In this document: positions 9,600 through 22,019 of the stretch, one piece after another
How positions within the stretch are numbered: the first letter of the stretch is position 1
Layout: every line of letters begins with the position of its first letter
Assembly: GCA_027627225.1 (NCBI GenBank)
Contig: CM051030.1
Coordinates: 24,064,727-24,128,726, forward strand
Direction: 5' to 3'
Source of the DNA: Congeria kusceri
Taxonomy: Eukaryota > Mollusca > Bivalvia > Myida > Dreissenidae
DNA: 64,000 nucleotides
The notes under the pieces: generated by a model
What the model was told of the DNA's origin: nothing
Databases searched by the model: none
Seen by the model: the letters and a program-made list of their open reading frames with translations, nothing else
Program-made: the position numbers and the translations under genes

Positions 9600-10940
9600 T
9601 GTGATATTAGTTTCGGGCTAGGCTTATTCAAGAGATGACAGCTAAAGTAGATGTGTGTTAGACCGTATACAGCTTACTCCGTATATAGCTTACGCGTTAG
9701 CTGTATGTGTCATTGATGTGTTCACATCATCATGTCATCGTCGTCGTCGTCTAGCCGTGGATTAAATTCTTTTACCCAGTTTATTCCACTCGTGCGTGCA
9801 TGGTGTGTGGGTTGTGTTACAAGCGGGTAAGTCGAAATACTATAACCGGGGATTAACTTGTTATGAATTATAATGACGGAATGGGGGTCATATTTCGATG
9901 GGGTCACTTCACTTAGTTATGCATATTTTGGGCATTAATAAAATTCTGACCTGTACGCATTGTTTGGGCCGTTGCGCCAATTATTTATTTTTTACTACAA
10001 ATACATTCCCTATGTGGATGAGCGACGTCAGACCATTTTTGTGAGGAGTGTTTTTATTGCTGTAATGAGATTCTGTATATATACATTGAAAATGAAACCG
10101 CTCACATTAACGCGCATATGCGCATATGCGTATGTACAGTGCATACTGCCACGTCGGTAGTGTCTACAAACGCTCGTAAGTCGATTGCACATTTGACCAC
10201 GTCGCTTCCGGTTACTGGGTCGACCGGCGTCGGATACATTCGTTGAGAAACGATTGATGTACGTGTTGCTAGCGTCAAACCCATTCTTTACGCGCTAAAC
10301 GAGTACGCCTTTGTCTCAACCGAATCGCACAATTGCTAAATATCGGACTTGATTGCGACTTTTTTTTTGCGTTAAAATGCAGTCGGGATTTTACTCACAG
10401 TAAAATATAGAGATTCTGTATATATATTACCGTTTAGATGTATTGAAGTTTACGTCCGAATTGAACCGACACCCTTGAGTGGCAGTTTAGGTAAGAAGCC
10501 AGTAAACAGAATCCCCATAGTGTCCCATTTTTAAATAGCAAAATCTAGTGTCGTCGTTCGCTATTTTCCATTATTTCAGAAGTTGCTATCTTGCTTCTTC
10601 AGAAAGATGCTTTTCTCTACGTTCCAAAAAGTTAAGTTACTTATTTGATTTTACTCACCCGTGAAAAACACAGATGCATTTGCGATTTTGAAAAAAAACC
10701 CACCTGCTGTCTGAGACTATACATAAACTACTAAAAAATCGATTTTCAAGTAATTCCTAACTTTTGGATTTTGGAAGTGATGTACTCGTATATAAGACCT
10801 ATATCGTTTGTTTTCTTGTTTGCTTGGATTTTTCGCCATATTATTTTAATTCTGTGAATACGGATTGTCGTGTTGTTGTTGTTTGCAAGGACCGACTATT
10901 TGGCATTCTTTATGGCTGCCAATCTTCGTAAATAAATGCT
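9600..10940. other. Intergenic, no gene recognised
   Basis: CpG-containing single-copy-looking DNA with no splice-bounded coding segment I can defend. A short inverted stretch at 10118-10131 (gcgcatatgcgcat) is chance-level. Confidence 0.4.
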
Positions 10941-10994
10941 TATATGATTAAACTTATTTTTGAAAAGAATCAATGTATATTTGAAATAAGTGGA

Positions 10995-11163
10995 ACATTG
11001 TATGAACAATTGAGGAATGTGTGTAAACACCTGAGGACAGTGTGGAAACACATGAGGACAGTGTGCAAACAATTGAGGAAAGTGTGTGAACGATTAAGGA
11101 CAGTGTGTAAACAACTGAGGACAGTGTGTAAACAACTGAGGACAGTTTACCAACAACTGAATA
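10995..11163 (+). repeat. 21-bp repeat array, about 8 copies
   Basis: The unit is close to gtgtgtaaacaactgaggac a. It matches the family of arrays at 16442, 20190 and 23349, all on the same strand. The 96-codon plus frame here is repeat-driven. Confidence 0.85.
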
Positions 11164-11574
11164 AGTTATGTTATGAAGTGAACTGCTTTATATCCTTATT
11201 CAAGCAGGTTATTATTTTAGACTTTAAATCATAGCTAACGTATAATTTCAAGAAACTGTATAAGCCCTGATTAAGGTACTGTGCACCCACTGCTGCTGTT
11301 TAAGTAACAACGTGTTTTAGAAACCAACTATTTTGCTTTAATTATAGCTTACATAATTATTATTATTATCCGTTGTCTGTAATACATACATATTAAGCGT
11401 TAAAAGTTGAATTATTCTCGAACATGTAATTTAGTGTGGCTATGTAAACACTAAAGAGATAACATTTTAAAAATTGTCACACAGTTATGGCCTTTTTGTA
11501 TGTATTTTGTTTTTGGTAAATTGCTACTATTTACAATATCTTGCTGCAAATTACTCCAGAAACAACTGTCCGAA

Positions 11575-12040
11575 TTGGGGGATCCGGACACATACTCTCC
11601 CGATCATTTCAGTCAAGCGGACATATGTCCTCCTGGTTATTTGCCACACAGGACACACGCCCTTCCGATCATATGCCCTCCCGACAATTTTGGTAGAGGA
11701 CATATGATCTCCAGCACATTTGTCGACCAGGACACATGCCCGCTCGGACAAATGCCACCCTGGACAAATACCTTCCCGGACATATGCCCTCCCGATAATT
11801 TTGATCAAGCGTACATATGCCCTCCCGGACATTTGCCACACGGTACACATGCCCTCCCGGACATATGCACTCCCGACAATTTTAGTGGAGCGGGCAGATG
11901 CCCTCCCAGACATTTGCCACCAACGACACATGCTCTCCCGGACATATGCCCTGCAGATAATTTTAGTCAAGCGAACATATGCCATCGCAGACATTTACCA
12001 CACCGGACACATGCCCTACCGTAAATATGTCACCCGGACA
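11575..12040 (+). repeat. 81-bp minisatellite built on ggacatatgccct
   Basis: About five imperfect units. The anchor gacaatttt/ataatttt recurs roughly every 80 bp and the submotif cccggacatatgccct recurs within units. Overlapping ORFs on both strands are artefacts of a period divisible by three. Confidence 0.8.
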
Positions 12041-12289
12041 CTGGCCCTCTTACTATGTTTAAGATATCTATGAAAGTGTATTGGTTTAAATATATACATG
12101 TACATGTTTATGGCAAATAATAAATAATTAATACATAAAGGTAAGGGTTTACAGAAGAGCATAGGAACACTATTATGATGTGTATTAATTTCTAAGTTTG
12201 TTTTTATGGTAAATAAATGTGCCGAATCCAATTATATACTGAAGTTGATGTCATAAGATGTATACATTTTTGCTATATAGGCCATGTAA

Positions 12290-12740
12290 AATAATAACGT
12301 TTATATATTGTTTTCTCAAATCGGAATAATTTAGACATATAAGTAAAAAGTGATATTCATGTTCTATCAAATTAAAGTGGCATTTGGTACAAAATCTTGT
12401 ATTTCTAGGTATAAGAGTATATCTACTTGTTTCTAATGCTTAATTATTAGCAGATGTTGGACATTTTGCTAAGGCTGTCTTAAATGTTTTAACCTTGATG
12501 AATTGTTGCGAGTTTTTTTCTTCATACCATGCTTCCTTATATATGTTAAGTAATCTGTGTTTGATTTGTAATACTTCTACAGGTGTATTTAATTGACTTT
12601 CCCATACTATCAATAGTCCTATTTCATTTATTATATTTTTAATTTGGTAAGCCCAATTTATACCGTTATATGAATTTCTTGTTGTGCATCATTCCTGAGC
12701 ATGTTATTCGTTTTAAATAGGATACTGTTTTTGTTATTTT
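12290..12740 (-). pseudogene. Decayed LINE 3' end (C-terminal Cys-rich domain)
   Basis: The minus strand reads NWAYQIKNIINEIG, then IKHRLLNIYKEAWYEEKN, FKTALAKCP, a stop, then RNTRFCTKCHFNLIEHEYHF and CLNYSDLR. The pattern C-x2-C-x6-E-H-E-Y-H-F-x4-C is typical of the C-terminus of several non-LTR retrotransposon ORF2 proteins. No reverse transcriptase remains, so this is a 5'-truncated, mutated copy. It is flanked by the 81-bp minisatellite on the left and an inverted relative of it on the right. Confidence 0.7.
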
Positions 12741-12784
12741 ATCCAATATTTTAACAGAACATACAGGGGCAGATAAGAAAGAAA

Positions 12785-12880
12785 AAGAGAGCTGTCCGAG
12801 AGGGCATATGTCCGCCTAACTCCAAATAATCGTGAGGGCATATGTCTGGGAGGGCATAAGTCCAACATTCGCCCAAATTA
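12785..12880 (-). repeat. Inverted fragment of the ggacatatgccct repeat
   Basis: Contains gagggcatatgtccgcc, gagggcatatgtctggg and gagggcataagtcc, the reverse complement of the 81-bp array motif at 11575-12040. The LINE remnant lies between the two inverted blocks. Confidence 0.7.
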
Positions 12881-12980
12881 GATGAACCTGATAAGAAGTA
12901 ATCATTAATTAATGTAGGCATTCATTCTACAAGCGGAGTAATTTAAAGTAACCGAACTGATGGTATCATGCCAGGTCCTA

Positions 12981-13069
<89 letters not shown>
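12981..13069. repeat. (ATG)n microsatellite
   Basis: About 30 units of atg/gat with two gtg interruptions. Confidence 0.95.
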
Positions 13070-13139
13070 CTTTATCGGTGTTGTTATATTCCCTAATTTT
13101 TGTATATTACATTTATGCTAGTTTTCTTTATGCGTTAAA

Positions 13140-13710
13140 ACGCACAGTCTTGCATCATATAAGTGACGGTTGCTTATACGTGTCGCCACATAAACGAGTC
13201 CGTTCTCTATATTCGTTGAAAATCACCGCATAAACCTCCATATTCCTTATTCGTCGAGTGTCGATAAACAACTGAACGAATACGGAATAAAGAGCTTGTT
13301 TTCATAATTTCTCCGTATGGCAATCGTATGGAGTACGTGCGGATTTTGTGCAGAGTCTGCGCCGAGATGGTGCGTTGATCGTCGAACTGCTTTTGAGCGT
13401 ATGTTTGCTGCATAATGCCTAGATTACATTGGGGGAGAAGATGAGGGCAAATCCGCACGGATGCAGCACTATGGTTATACGGAAATCCTAGTACGGCGGC
13501 ACGGCGGTCTCGCTTCTTACGGAAATCACACAGAGCCCGTGCGGCATCCTTGCAGCTACTGTAAAGAGACAAAGCAGCCGAGCCATATTGTAATTTTCGG
13601 GTGGCGCGCGATGATTGCGCAATATCTGCGTACGGGCACAATTTACGGACATCCAGCGGCAACATTCAATACCTATAGATGCAAGAGCCGTACATGATAC
13701 CCCGGTGTGT
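13140..13710 (+). repeat. CGTACGG-rich dispersed repeat, copy 1
   Basis: Marked by gagggcaaatccgcacgg, gagccatattgtaattttcg and ggcgcgcgatgattgcgc, repeated in the copies at 17600-18470 and 18740-19240. It is much richer in CpG than the surroundings. The ORFs on both strands (13207-13697) share no motif with known proteins and contain the repeat, so they are not called as genes. Confidence 0.6.
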
Positions 13711-14198
13711 TTTCATTTTTGGGAACTGTTCTAAAAAGAAACCTAAGTAAGCCAATCAAATACGGCGATTTTTTAAAGGCGGAATTTATACCTTACTTAC
13801 AACTTTGACAATAATTACTAGCCCTCCCCAGGAAGAGCGAACAAGCATTTTACAAACGTTTTTTTTTTATATATTATTTTTACCATTAAATTGTATGCGG
13901 GTAATTCCCTATCGGTAATCCATTTCCCAAATCGCCAATAACAAATATTGAAACGAATAATGTGATATAGAACCCTATCTTAAAATACAATGACGTCGTC
14001 GAAGGTCGTTTTGTCCACATAAATACAATTTGTAATTGAGAGCGTGACCAGTAAACGCACGTTTTTCGAAGACCTTGTGAATGGCAAATAACTAGAAACA
14101 AAGGTGAATGGTTTCTGATTTAAATTTCGGCATGTAGTTTAACAAATAATGATTTGTTTTTCGCATCCGAATGTCGCCGGGTGGTGACAGCGTGCAGA

Positions 14199-14270
14199 CA
14201 GTTCGGGACCTGAACCCGAAACCTTTCGCATACATGGCGAGTGCTCTACCGAGTACGCTAACCGGACCTC
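14199..14270 (-). tRNA. tRNA-like sequence (SINE head or pseudogene)
   Basis: The minus strand has an A-box-like TTAGCGTACTCGGTAGAGC and a B-box-like GGTTCAGGTCC with the expected spacing. The acceptor ends do not pair cleanly, so it is a tRNA-derived relic. Confidence 0.4.
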
Positions 14271-14523
14271 TAACACAGCTAATCGCCAATCTCGCTTGAG
14301 TTCGGTACCGTGACACGAAAACAATTGATGAAATAGAGAGTTTTTGTAAAAACTAGCTGTCATGATATAATTTCCAGGTTAAAAAGGCTCTGAAACGATT
14401 CTGAATAACATGTATGGGAGATTAATTCCATAAAACTGCAACCTAGTATTGTGATGGACACTTCTTCCAAATGATTTAATTAAACACGCTTTTATTAAAT
14501 AAAGAAAAACGCCTGCAATTGCG

Positions 14524-14840
14524 ATTTTAGTAGGATTAATAAAGTGAGGTCGAGCGTTGCGGCCGATTCAGGCAGAAGGGGTCTAGCATTGCTGCCGATT
14601 TCGGGCAGGTGGATTCGAGCGTTTAGGCCGATTTTAGTTGGATTAATAAAGTGAGGTCGAGCGTTGGCCGATTTCAGGCAGATGGGGTCGAGCGTTGCAG
14701 CCGATTTCAGACAGGTGAGGTTGGGCGTTGTGGTCGATATAGGAAAGTGGTGTCAAGCATTTGAGCCGATTTCTGGGAGGTGGCAGCTGGCGATGCGGCC
14801 AATATTGAGTTGGTGAGACCGATTTCGTGGGGATGAATTG
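14524..14840 (+). repeat. Degenerate ~33-bp minisatellite (ggtcgagcgttg-cggccgattt)
   Basis: At least eight units start ggtcgagcgttg or a variant and contain gccgatttcaggcag. Two units carry an extra gattaataaagtga. It is followed at 14880-16040 by unclassified DNA. Confidence 0.75.
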
Positions 14841-14879
14841 GAACTATCTCTTGGCGGTGAGCCGATTATTTTTTTCGCG

Positions 14880-16040
14880 GATCTATCGGGAATGCCGACA
14901 CGCAATCAAGAAATCCTGCCGGAAACCCCGAACATTTATACATAATAAATATATCGCTTATACTAGTATAGTAGATATAGCTTCAAGTTCCTAGGCGACT
15001 GGCCCACATCGGACCTCTTCAGCGTGTCTTCGCGTTCATGCATTGGTGGAACATTCGAGATCAACACCGTTTACCCGTGAGAGCGAATGCGCCCTGCAAA
15101 TGGCGAAATACGTTTATATAGTCTCTTACAGCTTCTTGGAGGCCTGGCGATTTAAGACTAGTATGGGGAGGAAAGCGTGTGTTTGTGGGTGACTGCAGCG
15201 GTCCGGATCGCAAGAATATGCATGCTTAATTAATACAAATTAAGATTACAGTAGATTTTGTTGAGTTAGTTGTTTATAACGTCGCAAACAGTATATAGAT
15301 CGGTCTGAACCTTAAGACCTGAGAGAGAGTGCTACCGTGTTTTGGTGTTTTAGGCTTCCGCACGTAGGTAGCGGACCAAGTCCACTTTCGGGGAAGACAA
15401 CCGTTTAGATCATCGGGACACACACATCTGCCACATTTGGTGTTATGCGTAGCTCCCGGTCCCGAGCATTTAGAGTGACGTCCGACCTCTAGTGTAGGAA
15501 CGCTTGAAATGTGTCAGCGCGTGCCTCCATCTGTCCCACTCTCAGGACACGCACTGTTACTCGCTGTACATGAGAACGACTGTGCCTCGTGCGAATAATT
15601 GCCAAGTTTTTAGCTTAAATACATTGTATCACATTCACTAACCCTTTGAGAAAATAAATAAACAGTTGGCGAGAAATTTAGATTCATTTTAATTAAAATG
15701 TACTTGTAAATGATTATTTTTATATAAAAAAAAACAACAATACCATTTTATGTTTCTCTGTCAAATTTATGTCATCTTATGTTTTGTATTTAACAAACCA
15801 CCAAACACAGTGTTATCATTTCTATCCAATGAAAGTTGTATGCACACAACAATGTTCTTCTTGTTAGTTTGCTCTGAGAAAGTGAACAAATACATGTATG
15901 CTTAAGGAATACTTAATACGCTCTGAAGTAATATATTACTAGTAGATCTCACGTATAACCCGATATTGAAAACGCTATTCTTGACCTTTTAACATAAATG
16001 GAAAACATCTTCTCGTACCTCTAGAGTTTTATAATGAAAA
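14880..16040. other. Unclassified, partly GC-richer region
   Basis: Between 15000 and 15600 the base composition rises above the surrounding AT-rich level. I found no rRNA, snRNA or coding signature. A repeat or LTR-like origin is possible but unsupported. Confidence 0.3.
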
Positions 16041-16118
16041 TCAGTTGTGTATATGTTCACGTGTGGATGAAATATTTAACCTACAATGTGCAGTTTCTGA
16101 TCGAAAAAGATCTCTTAC

Positions 16119-16280
16119 CAGCAATATTATCCGGCCAATTTCAGATTTGCTTGTGATCTCTACAGGCGGTATGACCTCGTCGTACAATTTCGTCGAGACG
16201 CACTTTAGTTGACCGCGTATATCTGCACCAGTCCGACCCTTCAAGATTGCATTCCTTGACATACATAGAGGATGCAATAT
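16119..16280 (-). CDS. Candidate orphan coding exon (unidentified)
   Basis: The minus strand is open through ILKGRTGADIRGQLKCV and YDEVIPPVEITSKSEIG and ends at a strong ATTGCTG|GTAAGA donor (16118/16119). The composition looks protein-like, but I recognise no family, no firm acceptor and no partner exons nearby. It may be an exon of a gene or relic, or chance. Confidence 0.2.
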
Positions 16281-16441
16281 CCAAACTATGCTGAAGCTCT
16301 TACCGGGTTGAGAATGAAACAACATGTCATTATTCTGGCTCGGTCGTTTATGTTTTCAAATGACATTTTATTGTATTATTCTTCAACTTCGTTTACTTTG
16401 TATTCGTGAATCAAATGATTAATAATTGAATAGTTCTATAG

Positions 16442-17205
16442 GGTCAGTGTGTAAACTACTAGAGACAGTGTGTGAACAATTGGGGACAGTGTGTAAACAA
16501 TTGGGGACAGTGTGTGAACAATTGGGGACAGTGTGTGGACAATTGGGGACAGTGTGTAAACAACTAGAGACAGTGTGCGAACAATTGGGGACAGTGTGTC
16601 CGCAATTGGGGACAGTGTGTCCGCAATTGGGGACGGTGTGTGAACAATTGGGGACAGTGTGTGAACAATTGGGGACAGTGTGTGAACAATTGGGGACAGT
16701 GTGTGAACAATTGGGGACAGTGTGTCCGCAATTGGGGACAGTGTGTGAACAATTGGGGACAGTGTGTGAACAATTGGGGACAGTGTGTGAACAATTGGGG
16801 ACAGTGTGTGAACAATTGGGGACAGTGTGTGAACAATTGTGGACAGTGTGTGAACAATTGGGGACAGTGTGTGAACAATTGGGGACAGTGTGCGAACAAT
16901 TGGGGACAGTGTGTCCGCAATTGGGGACAGTGTGTGAACAATTGGGGACAGTGTGTCCGCAATTGGGGACGGTGTGTGAACAATTGGGGACAGTGTGTGA
17001 ACAACTGGGGACAGTGTGTCCGCAATTGGGGACAGGGTGTGAACAACTGGGGACAGTGTGTCAGCAATTGGGGACAGTGTGTGAACAACTGGGGACAATG
17101 TGTCAGCAATTAGGAACAGTGTGTGTACAACTGGGGACAGTGTGTCAGCCATTGGGGACAGTGTCTGAACAACTGGGGACAGTGTGTCAGCAATTGGGGA
17201 CATTT
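16442..17205 (+). repeat. Large 21-bp minisatellite, about 36 copies
   Basis: The unit is gtgtgtgaacaattggggac plus a. Variants swap gaacaatt for ccgcaatt, or end in caactgg. The last 200 bp alternates cagcaatt and gaacaact units, giving a 42-bp higher-order pattern. Since 21 is divisible by three and the unit lacks stops in several frames, four long ORFs appear on both strands (the longest is 262 codons, a CEQLGTV repeat). They have no start context or unique sequence, and I do not call them genes. Confidence 0.95.
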
Positions 17206-17599
17206 TGCCAATAAGTAAGGGCTACGAGTATCTGTTAAGAAGTTATTGTTTTGCCGTACGTTGATGGGTTTTGCCTCAATTCACGCATTACATTAATTAT
17301 GGTATTTTTTTAAATTTATTAATGCATGATTATGTACTCATATCTTTCAAATAGTTAATAATAAATATACGACATATAAATGATGTAATCAGAAATTTGA
17401 ACACATTTGTGACGAATTTGATTATTATTGCTTACAAACAAAACACAATTATCCAATATAAAGAAAATGTGTTATGATTGAAAAAGAGCCAGAGCAGATA
17501 AAAAGCAATTATAAAATTGCGTGCTCCAGACTGGTTAACGACTAGTTTATGTTCTTTATGGATGTATGTGCAGATTAATACATGCATGGCATGCAGAAA
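17206..17599. other. AT-rich spacer, nothing recognised
   Basis: No coding, repeat or RNA signature seen. Confidence 0.4.
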
Positions 17600-18470
17600 A
17601 CGATTGACTTAATTCGTCGACCGTGCGTTTCTTTTCTTTTCTGCATCGCAATGCATTGCGAAAGCCGTGCAACTCTATAACTGTCTTAAATGTTGCAAGC
17701 GCGATGATCGTAATACGACCGCTCTGTGACCACGCGCTTTGTATACTTCTGGTTTACATTTGCCCTGGGCGCCGTACAATAAATTCGTCTACGTTTTTTT
17801 CCGTTCGAATTTAAGACACCATAGGTTGCTGCGGGCTACGGCGTCTTTGTTCACAGTGTATACGATATTCGTGCGATGTTTGTACTGACTTTCGGGAGCA
17901 GGTGAGGGCAAATCCGTACGGAGGCCGCACATATTGTAAGATTTCCGTGCTGCTGTACGGCATTATCACTTCTAACTTATCACGGAAATCGTACGGAGCC
18001 ATGCGTAATCCGTACAGAGGCCGCGCGGCTTCCGTGAAGAGAAGGTGCGGTGACAATTAAACCAAGCCATATTATAAACTTCGCGTGCCGCGCGATAAAC
18101 GCGAAATATCCGTGCAATTTCACGGATATCGTAAGGGCATCTAGCGGCAAACTTACGACACCTGTGCATAAGCCCTACAGATGCCGCACGATACTACGAT
18201 ACCCGATGTATTTTTTCGGGCACTGCCCACAAAAAGTCGTGATTTTGCCGCACGATCATCGCACGGCCACTGCACGATACCCTTGCAGAGATGGCACAGT
18301 GCCATCTACGATATGTTTACGGAATGCGAGCTTAAGATAGACAAATATAAATACTTTTTAGTTACGCAAAATAGTTGAGGGAACGACGCCAGTAAATCCG
18401 TCGATATCGTACTGCTTCATCACGGAAAGGAGTTACAGGCAGTTTACGGCCGCCTTAGATGCGTCTTAGT
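17600..18470 (+). repeat. CGTACGG-rich dispersed repeat, copy 2
   Basis: Contains gagggcaaatccgtacgg, accaagccatattataaac, gtgccgcgcgataaacgcg and catctagcggcaaacttacg, parallel to copy 1 in the same order and orientation. Short self-complementary words (ccgtacgg, cgtacg) recur. Confidence 0.65.
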
Positions 18471-18739
18471 CCACATGCAAACTAGGCACTATCTGATATA
18501 TTTTGCATACATTTTGTATCATCATTTCATTTCATAAGTTACATGTGTGCTTGTTTCCTGTATGTTTGAATAAAATACTAGTATCGTCTATGAACAACAA
18601 ACAACATATAAACAAACTACAATAAATTGTCTTTCTGATATACATGTCAATTCGAAATTTGTTAAAGATAATAACACTTTCAGGATACGAAAATACAAGT
18701 ATTTTTGTTGCTGGAGATACACTATTAATCTCCTGCGGA

Positions 18740-19240
18740 AATCATTTAAACAACTTGCGATGACCGCGTGCTAACTTTATGGCGACTGTGCGGCAGCAGT
18801 ATAAATAGTTAACAATCGTGCGGTAACAATTGGGCAACGATGCAAAAGACGCCATTCATGCCTGGAGTACATTAGTCCCTGACGCCGTACGATACATTCG
18901 TCTACGACTTTCCGTACGATTTGTTAGGCATAGTAGATGGCTACGAGCTAAGGCGTCTGTGTTCACATACGATCTCGGTGCGATTCTTTGTTCTGTCGTT
19001 CTGTAGCAAGCGAGGGCAATTCCGTACGGAGACCACACCGATGCCGCAAACGGTCTCCGCAAACTTCTCATGGAAATCGTCCGAAGTCCTTGCAGCATTA
19101 ATGCATAGGCCGTGCGGCTTGCATGCGGAGATGGTGCAGGAAGATCATTGCACGGCCTTGTCCGGCGGTCTCAAAACCTTGAGATTAATGCCCGGTCTCC
19201 GGCGATGGCATATTTTGTACACATATGTTTATTGTAGATA
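18740..19240 (+). repeat. CGTACGG-rich dispersed repeat, copy 3
   Basis: Contains gacgccgtacgatacattcg, gagggcaattccgtacgg, ttctcatggaaatcgtccg and ggagatggtgcaggaag. It lies in the same orientation as copy 2 and starts about 270 bp after it. Copy 2 has the comparable gggcgccgtacaataaattcg. Confidence 0.6.
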
Positions 19241-19466
19241 TATATTATAAAAAGCTATAGCGCAATATTTGTCCTAAAATATGTTAGCAGTCTTGTATTA
19301 TTTTTGAATATCGAGTACACAGATATATAGCTGGAAATTTATGGGGCCGCCTCAAGTCTAACTGTGTATAGTGTACATTCGTCAAATGGCAACGCAGCCG
19401 TCTGTCTTATAGCAGTTTATCCTCTTAAGGTGACATGACAAAAATAACACATCTACATACCCTCAT

Positions 19467-19530
19467 AGGTTTTGTGGTCAGTATGTCAGACTTTTGATCA
19501 GGAGTCCGTGGGTTCGAGTCACATTGGGTG
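19467..19530 (+). tRNA. tRNA-like sequence (relic)
   Basis: GGTCAGTATGTCAGACTTTT followed by GATCAGGAGTCC and a good B box GGGTTCGAGTC. The acceptor stem is missing or unpaired. It is probably a SINE or pseudogene head. Confidence 0.35.
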
Positions 19531-20189
19531 CATATTTTTCTTCCATTTTATGCTTTTCTTGACAGAAAACATTTGGGTTGAAGTGAATATATTTTATGAC
19601 AAAATTTAAAATAATAACAATTATGATTAGGTTCCTTTAAAGGGACTATGCCAATGAAAAATTGATTTCCTATTGCACTATAAATGAGACATGTATTAGA
19701 TGACAGAAATGCGCTGTACTAAGATGTGTACATTAAATAATACATAATGTAATACAAAATAATATATTTCATTAAACAAATAAACACAATTTTTTTGTGA
19801 AAATAAAACCCCAAACATGTATCTAACTCACGACTTTGGAGCAATACGAAAAATATACAGTAGACAGTGTTTTGACTAACCTCGCTTTACTGTTTTGTAA
19901 GAAAAGTGTGTTACATATATATGGTTATATACAAAATACAATTCTGATGTCAAAGTGTAAACATGAAAAGGGCAAAACGAACACGACTCATATAAATAAG
20001 CTTTTAATCTCAGAATGCGAAAACTTGTTCTCATTATAAATAACTTATTTTAACCGTTGTTATATGCCATTACTTATACCTAAATTGTCGATTTTTTAAA
20101 AAGAAATTACTCCTTTGATGCCCTATTCGTTGACATTATCCCTTTAGAAAGACTATAATATTTTAGCATATTATGACTAAGCATGAAAG

Positions 20190-20378
20190 CAGTGTGCGAA
20201 TAATTAGGTCAGTCTGTTAACAAATGGGGACAGTGTGCAAACAAGTGGGGACAGTGTGCGAACAAGTGGGGACAGTGTGCGAACAAGTGGGGACAGTGTG
20301 CGAACAAATGGGGACAGTGTGCAAACAAGTGGGAAAAATTCGCGAACAAGTGGGGACAGTGTGCGAACAAGTGGGGCT
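20190..20378 (+). repeat. 21-bp repeat array, about 9 copies
   Basis: Units such as gtgtgcgaacaagtggggac a are closely similar to one another and distinct from the 16442 array (aagtgg in place of aattgg). Each locus has therefore homogenised separately. Confidence 0.9.
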
Positions 20379-20379
20379 A

Positions 20380-22010
20380 AAGAATAACAAGTAGTGATAT
20401 ATGTGTACATCGTTGATTAATTATTCCTTGTATCATGATACTTAGAAAAATAAGCAAAATATGAAATGTTATAAGAACAGCAGTGACAGGTTGAAGTGTA
20501 AATGTCTGAGTTGCTTTTTCCTGTATTTGCAGAAATAACAATGTGGTTGTAGTTTCGAAGGAACAGTAAATTAATGAAGAAGTCAAGTGTTGCCGAACGT
20601 GTTTGTGTTGCTTGTGTGTCAATTTTATAATAATAATAAACATTTCGATGGAGTATTAATCACTTGCAATAATATTTGCACGCAACAAACACGTCAGTGG
20701 CGCATGCTATCTCGAATCGATTTGCTTTACCTGAGTTTGATATGTTTAAAAAGCGTTGACTAACATCTAGCAATTTATTGATACAGAGTACTATCCTTGA
20801 TGAGCATTTTTACATAATACATATATATAGTCGGAATAGTTCCCTTTGTATTAAACGGCAAACGAACACAATGTCTTGAACAACATGTTAAAGGTGGGGC
20901 GTATCGGAGTTATATCGACAATAACTTTTGCAAAATAAAGTTCATTTGCAAACACTTAATATTGATGCATTGATAAATACAATGGCTTTCTTTTTATAAA
21001 CATTTGACAAGTATACATTATTTTTTACATAAACAGTTATCACCGCATACACTTTAGCGGGCGCGCGAAAATGTGTAGTACTTAGTAGTAAAATCGATCT
21101 AAATAACATGTACATGAGGCATCGTGAAGCGTAGGTACATAACAACGTGGGACAGTTTTCATTGAAGAGCGCAGATATTAAGGCGTGAATTGGAATCCTA
21201 CTAAAACATGTTGCTTACAATTGTTTTGATCTTTGTTTATAATTTTTCTTAACAAAGCAAATCATCTTGCATCGCGTTTTCGCATTCTCGGCCTTTGGAT
21301 GAACAAGGGCGAAAACACGGGAACACGATGCGATGGCGCGACTTTACCATGAGAGATCGTGATATTAATTTCGCGATCTCAAATCGTAATATCGCAATTT
21401 CGCATCGTTATTTCGATACTTCGTATCGTGTTCTCGCGTTCTCGCGCTTGTAAATCATAGGTCGAAAGTGCGAAACAACGAGTGGCCATAACAGAACACC
21501 GTAGATTTCGGATAACTTAAATGTCTTTGCAAGTTTTTTTTTTTTCAATCGAACACAGGTATGACTCAAGCTGATGTGATGGCTATCTCCTAAATTTAAA
21601 TAATACATTGGCATTTGCTCTAAAATTGTAAAGTGCGTATAAAATTTTGTTCGATCACCGAATGGATCAAGGATGTTTTTGAATTATTATTTCATATATT
21701 GTAAATGTCCACACCGTGTTGAATAAACTCATATGTTGGGGAATATGGACTGCGCTCTCTGTGTGCTATATAGTTAAATAGTATTATTCACGTAACTATG
21801 TCACGTTACTTGCGCTATTATGGAAATGAAAAACGATCGATTGTACTTGTGTCGAAACAAATTACACAGAATGATAAAGAATACGATCATCTGCTTCTAT
21901 ACTAGAAAGAAGATTATCAAAACATAATATTGTGTGCATTTGTTTAATTTTCGCACTATCTTCTCTTAGGCGTATTCCATTTTTTTAACAGCTCATGTAT
22001 AATAGTTCAA
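20380..22010. other. AT-rich spacer with a palindromic GC-richer repeat at 21250-21450
   Basis: The 21250-21450 segment repeats cgcgttttcgcattctcg, tcgtgatattaatttcgcg and gttctcgcgttctcgcg, a simple-word dispersed repeat. The rest shows nothing. Confidence 0.45.
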
Positions 22011-22019
22011 GAAAATCTT

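Noticed and set aside
15000..15600. GC-richer segment as a possible rRNA or snRNA gene
   Set aside because: No match to remembered 5S, U1 or U2 landmarks and no terminator; left unclassified.
16426..17214. 262-codon ORF and three other long frames as repeat proteins
   Set aside because: They arise from a 21-bp tandem repeat with no stop in several frames on both strands; there is no unique sequence, splice site or start context.
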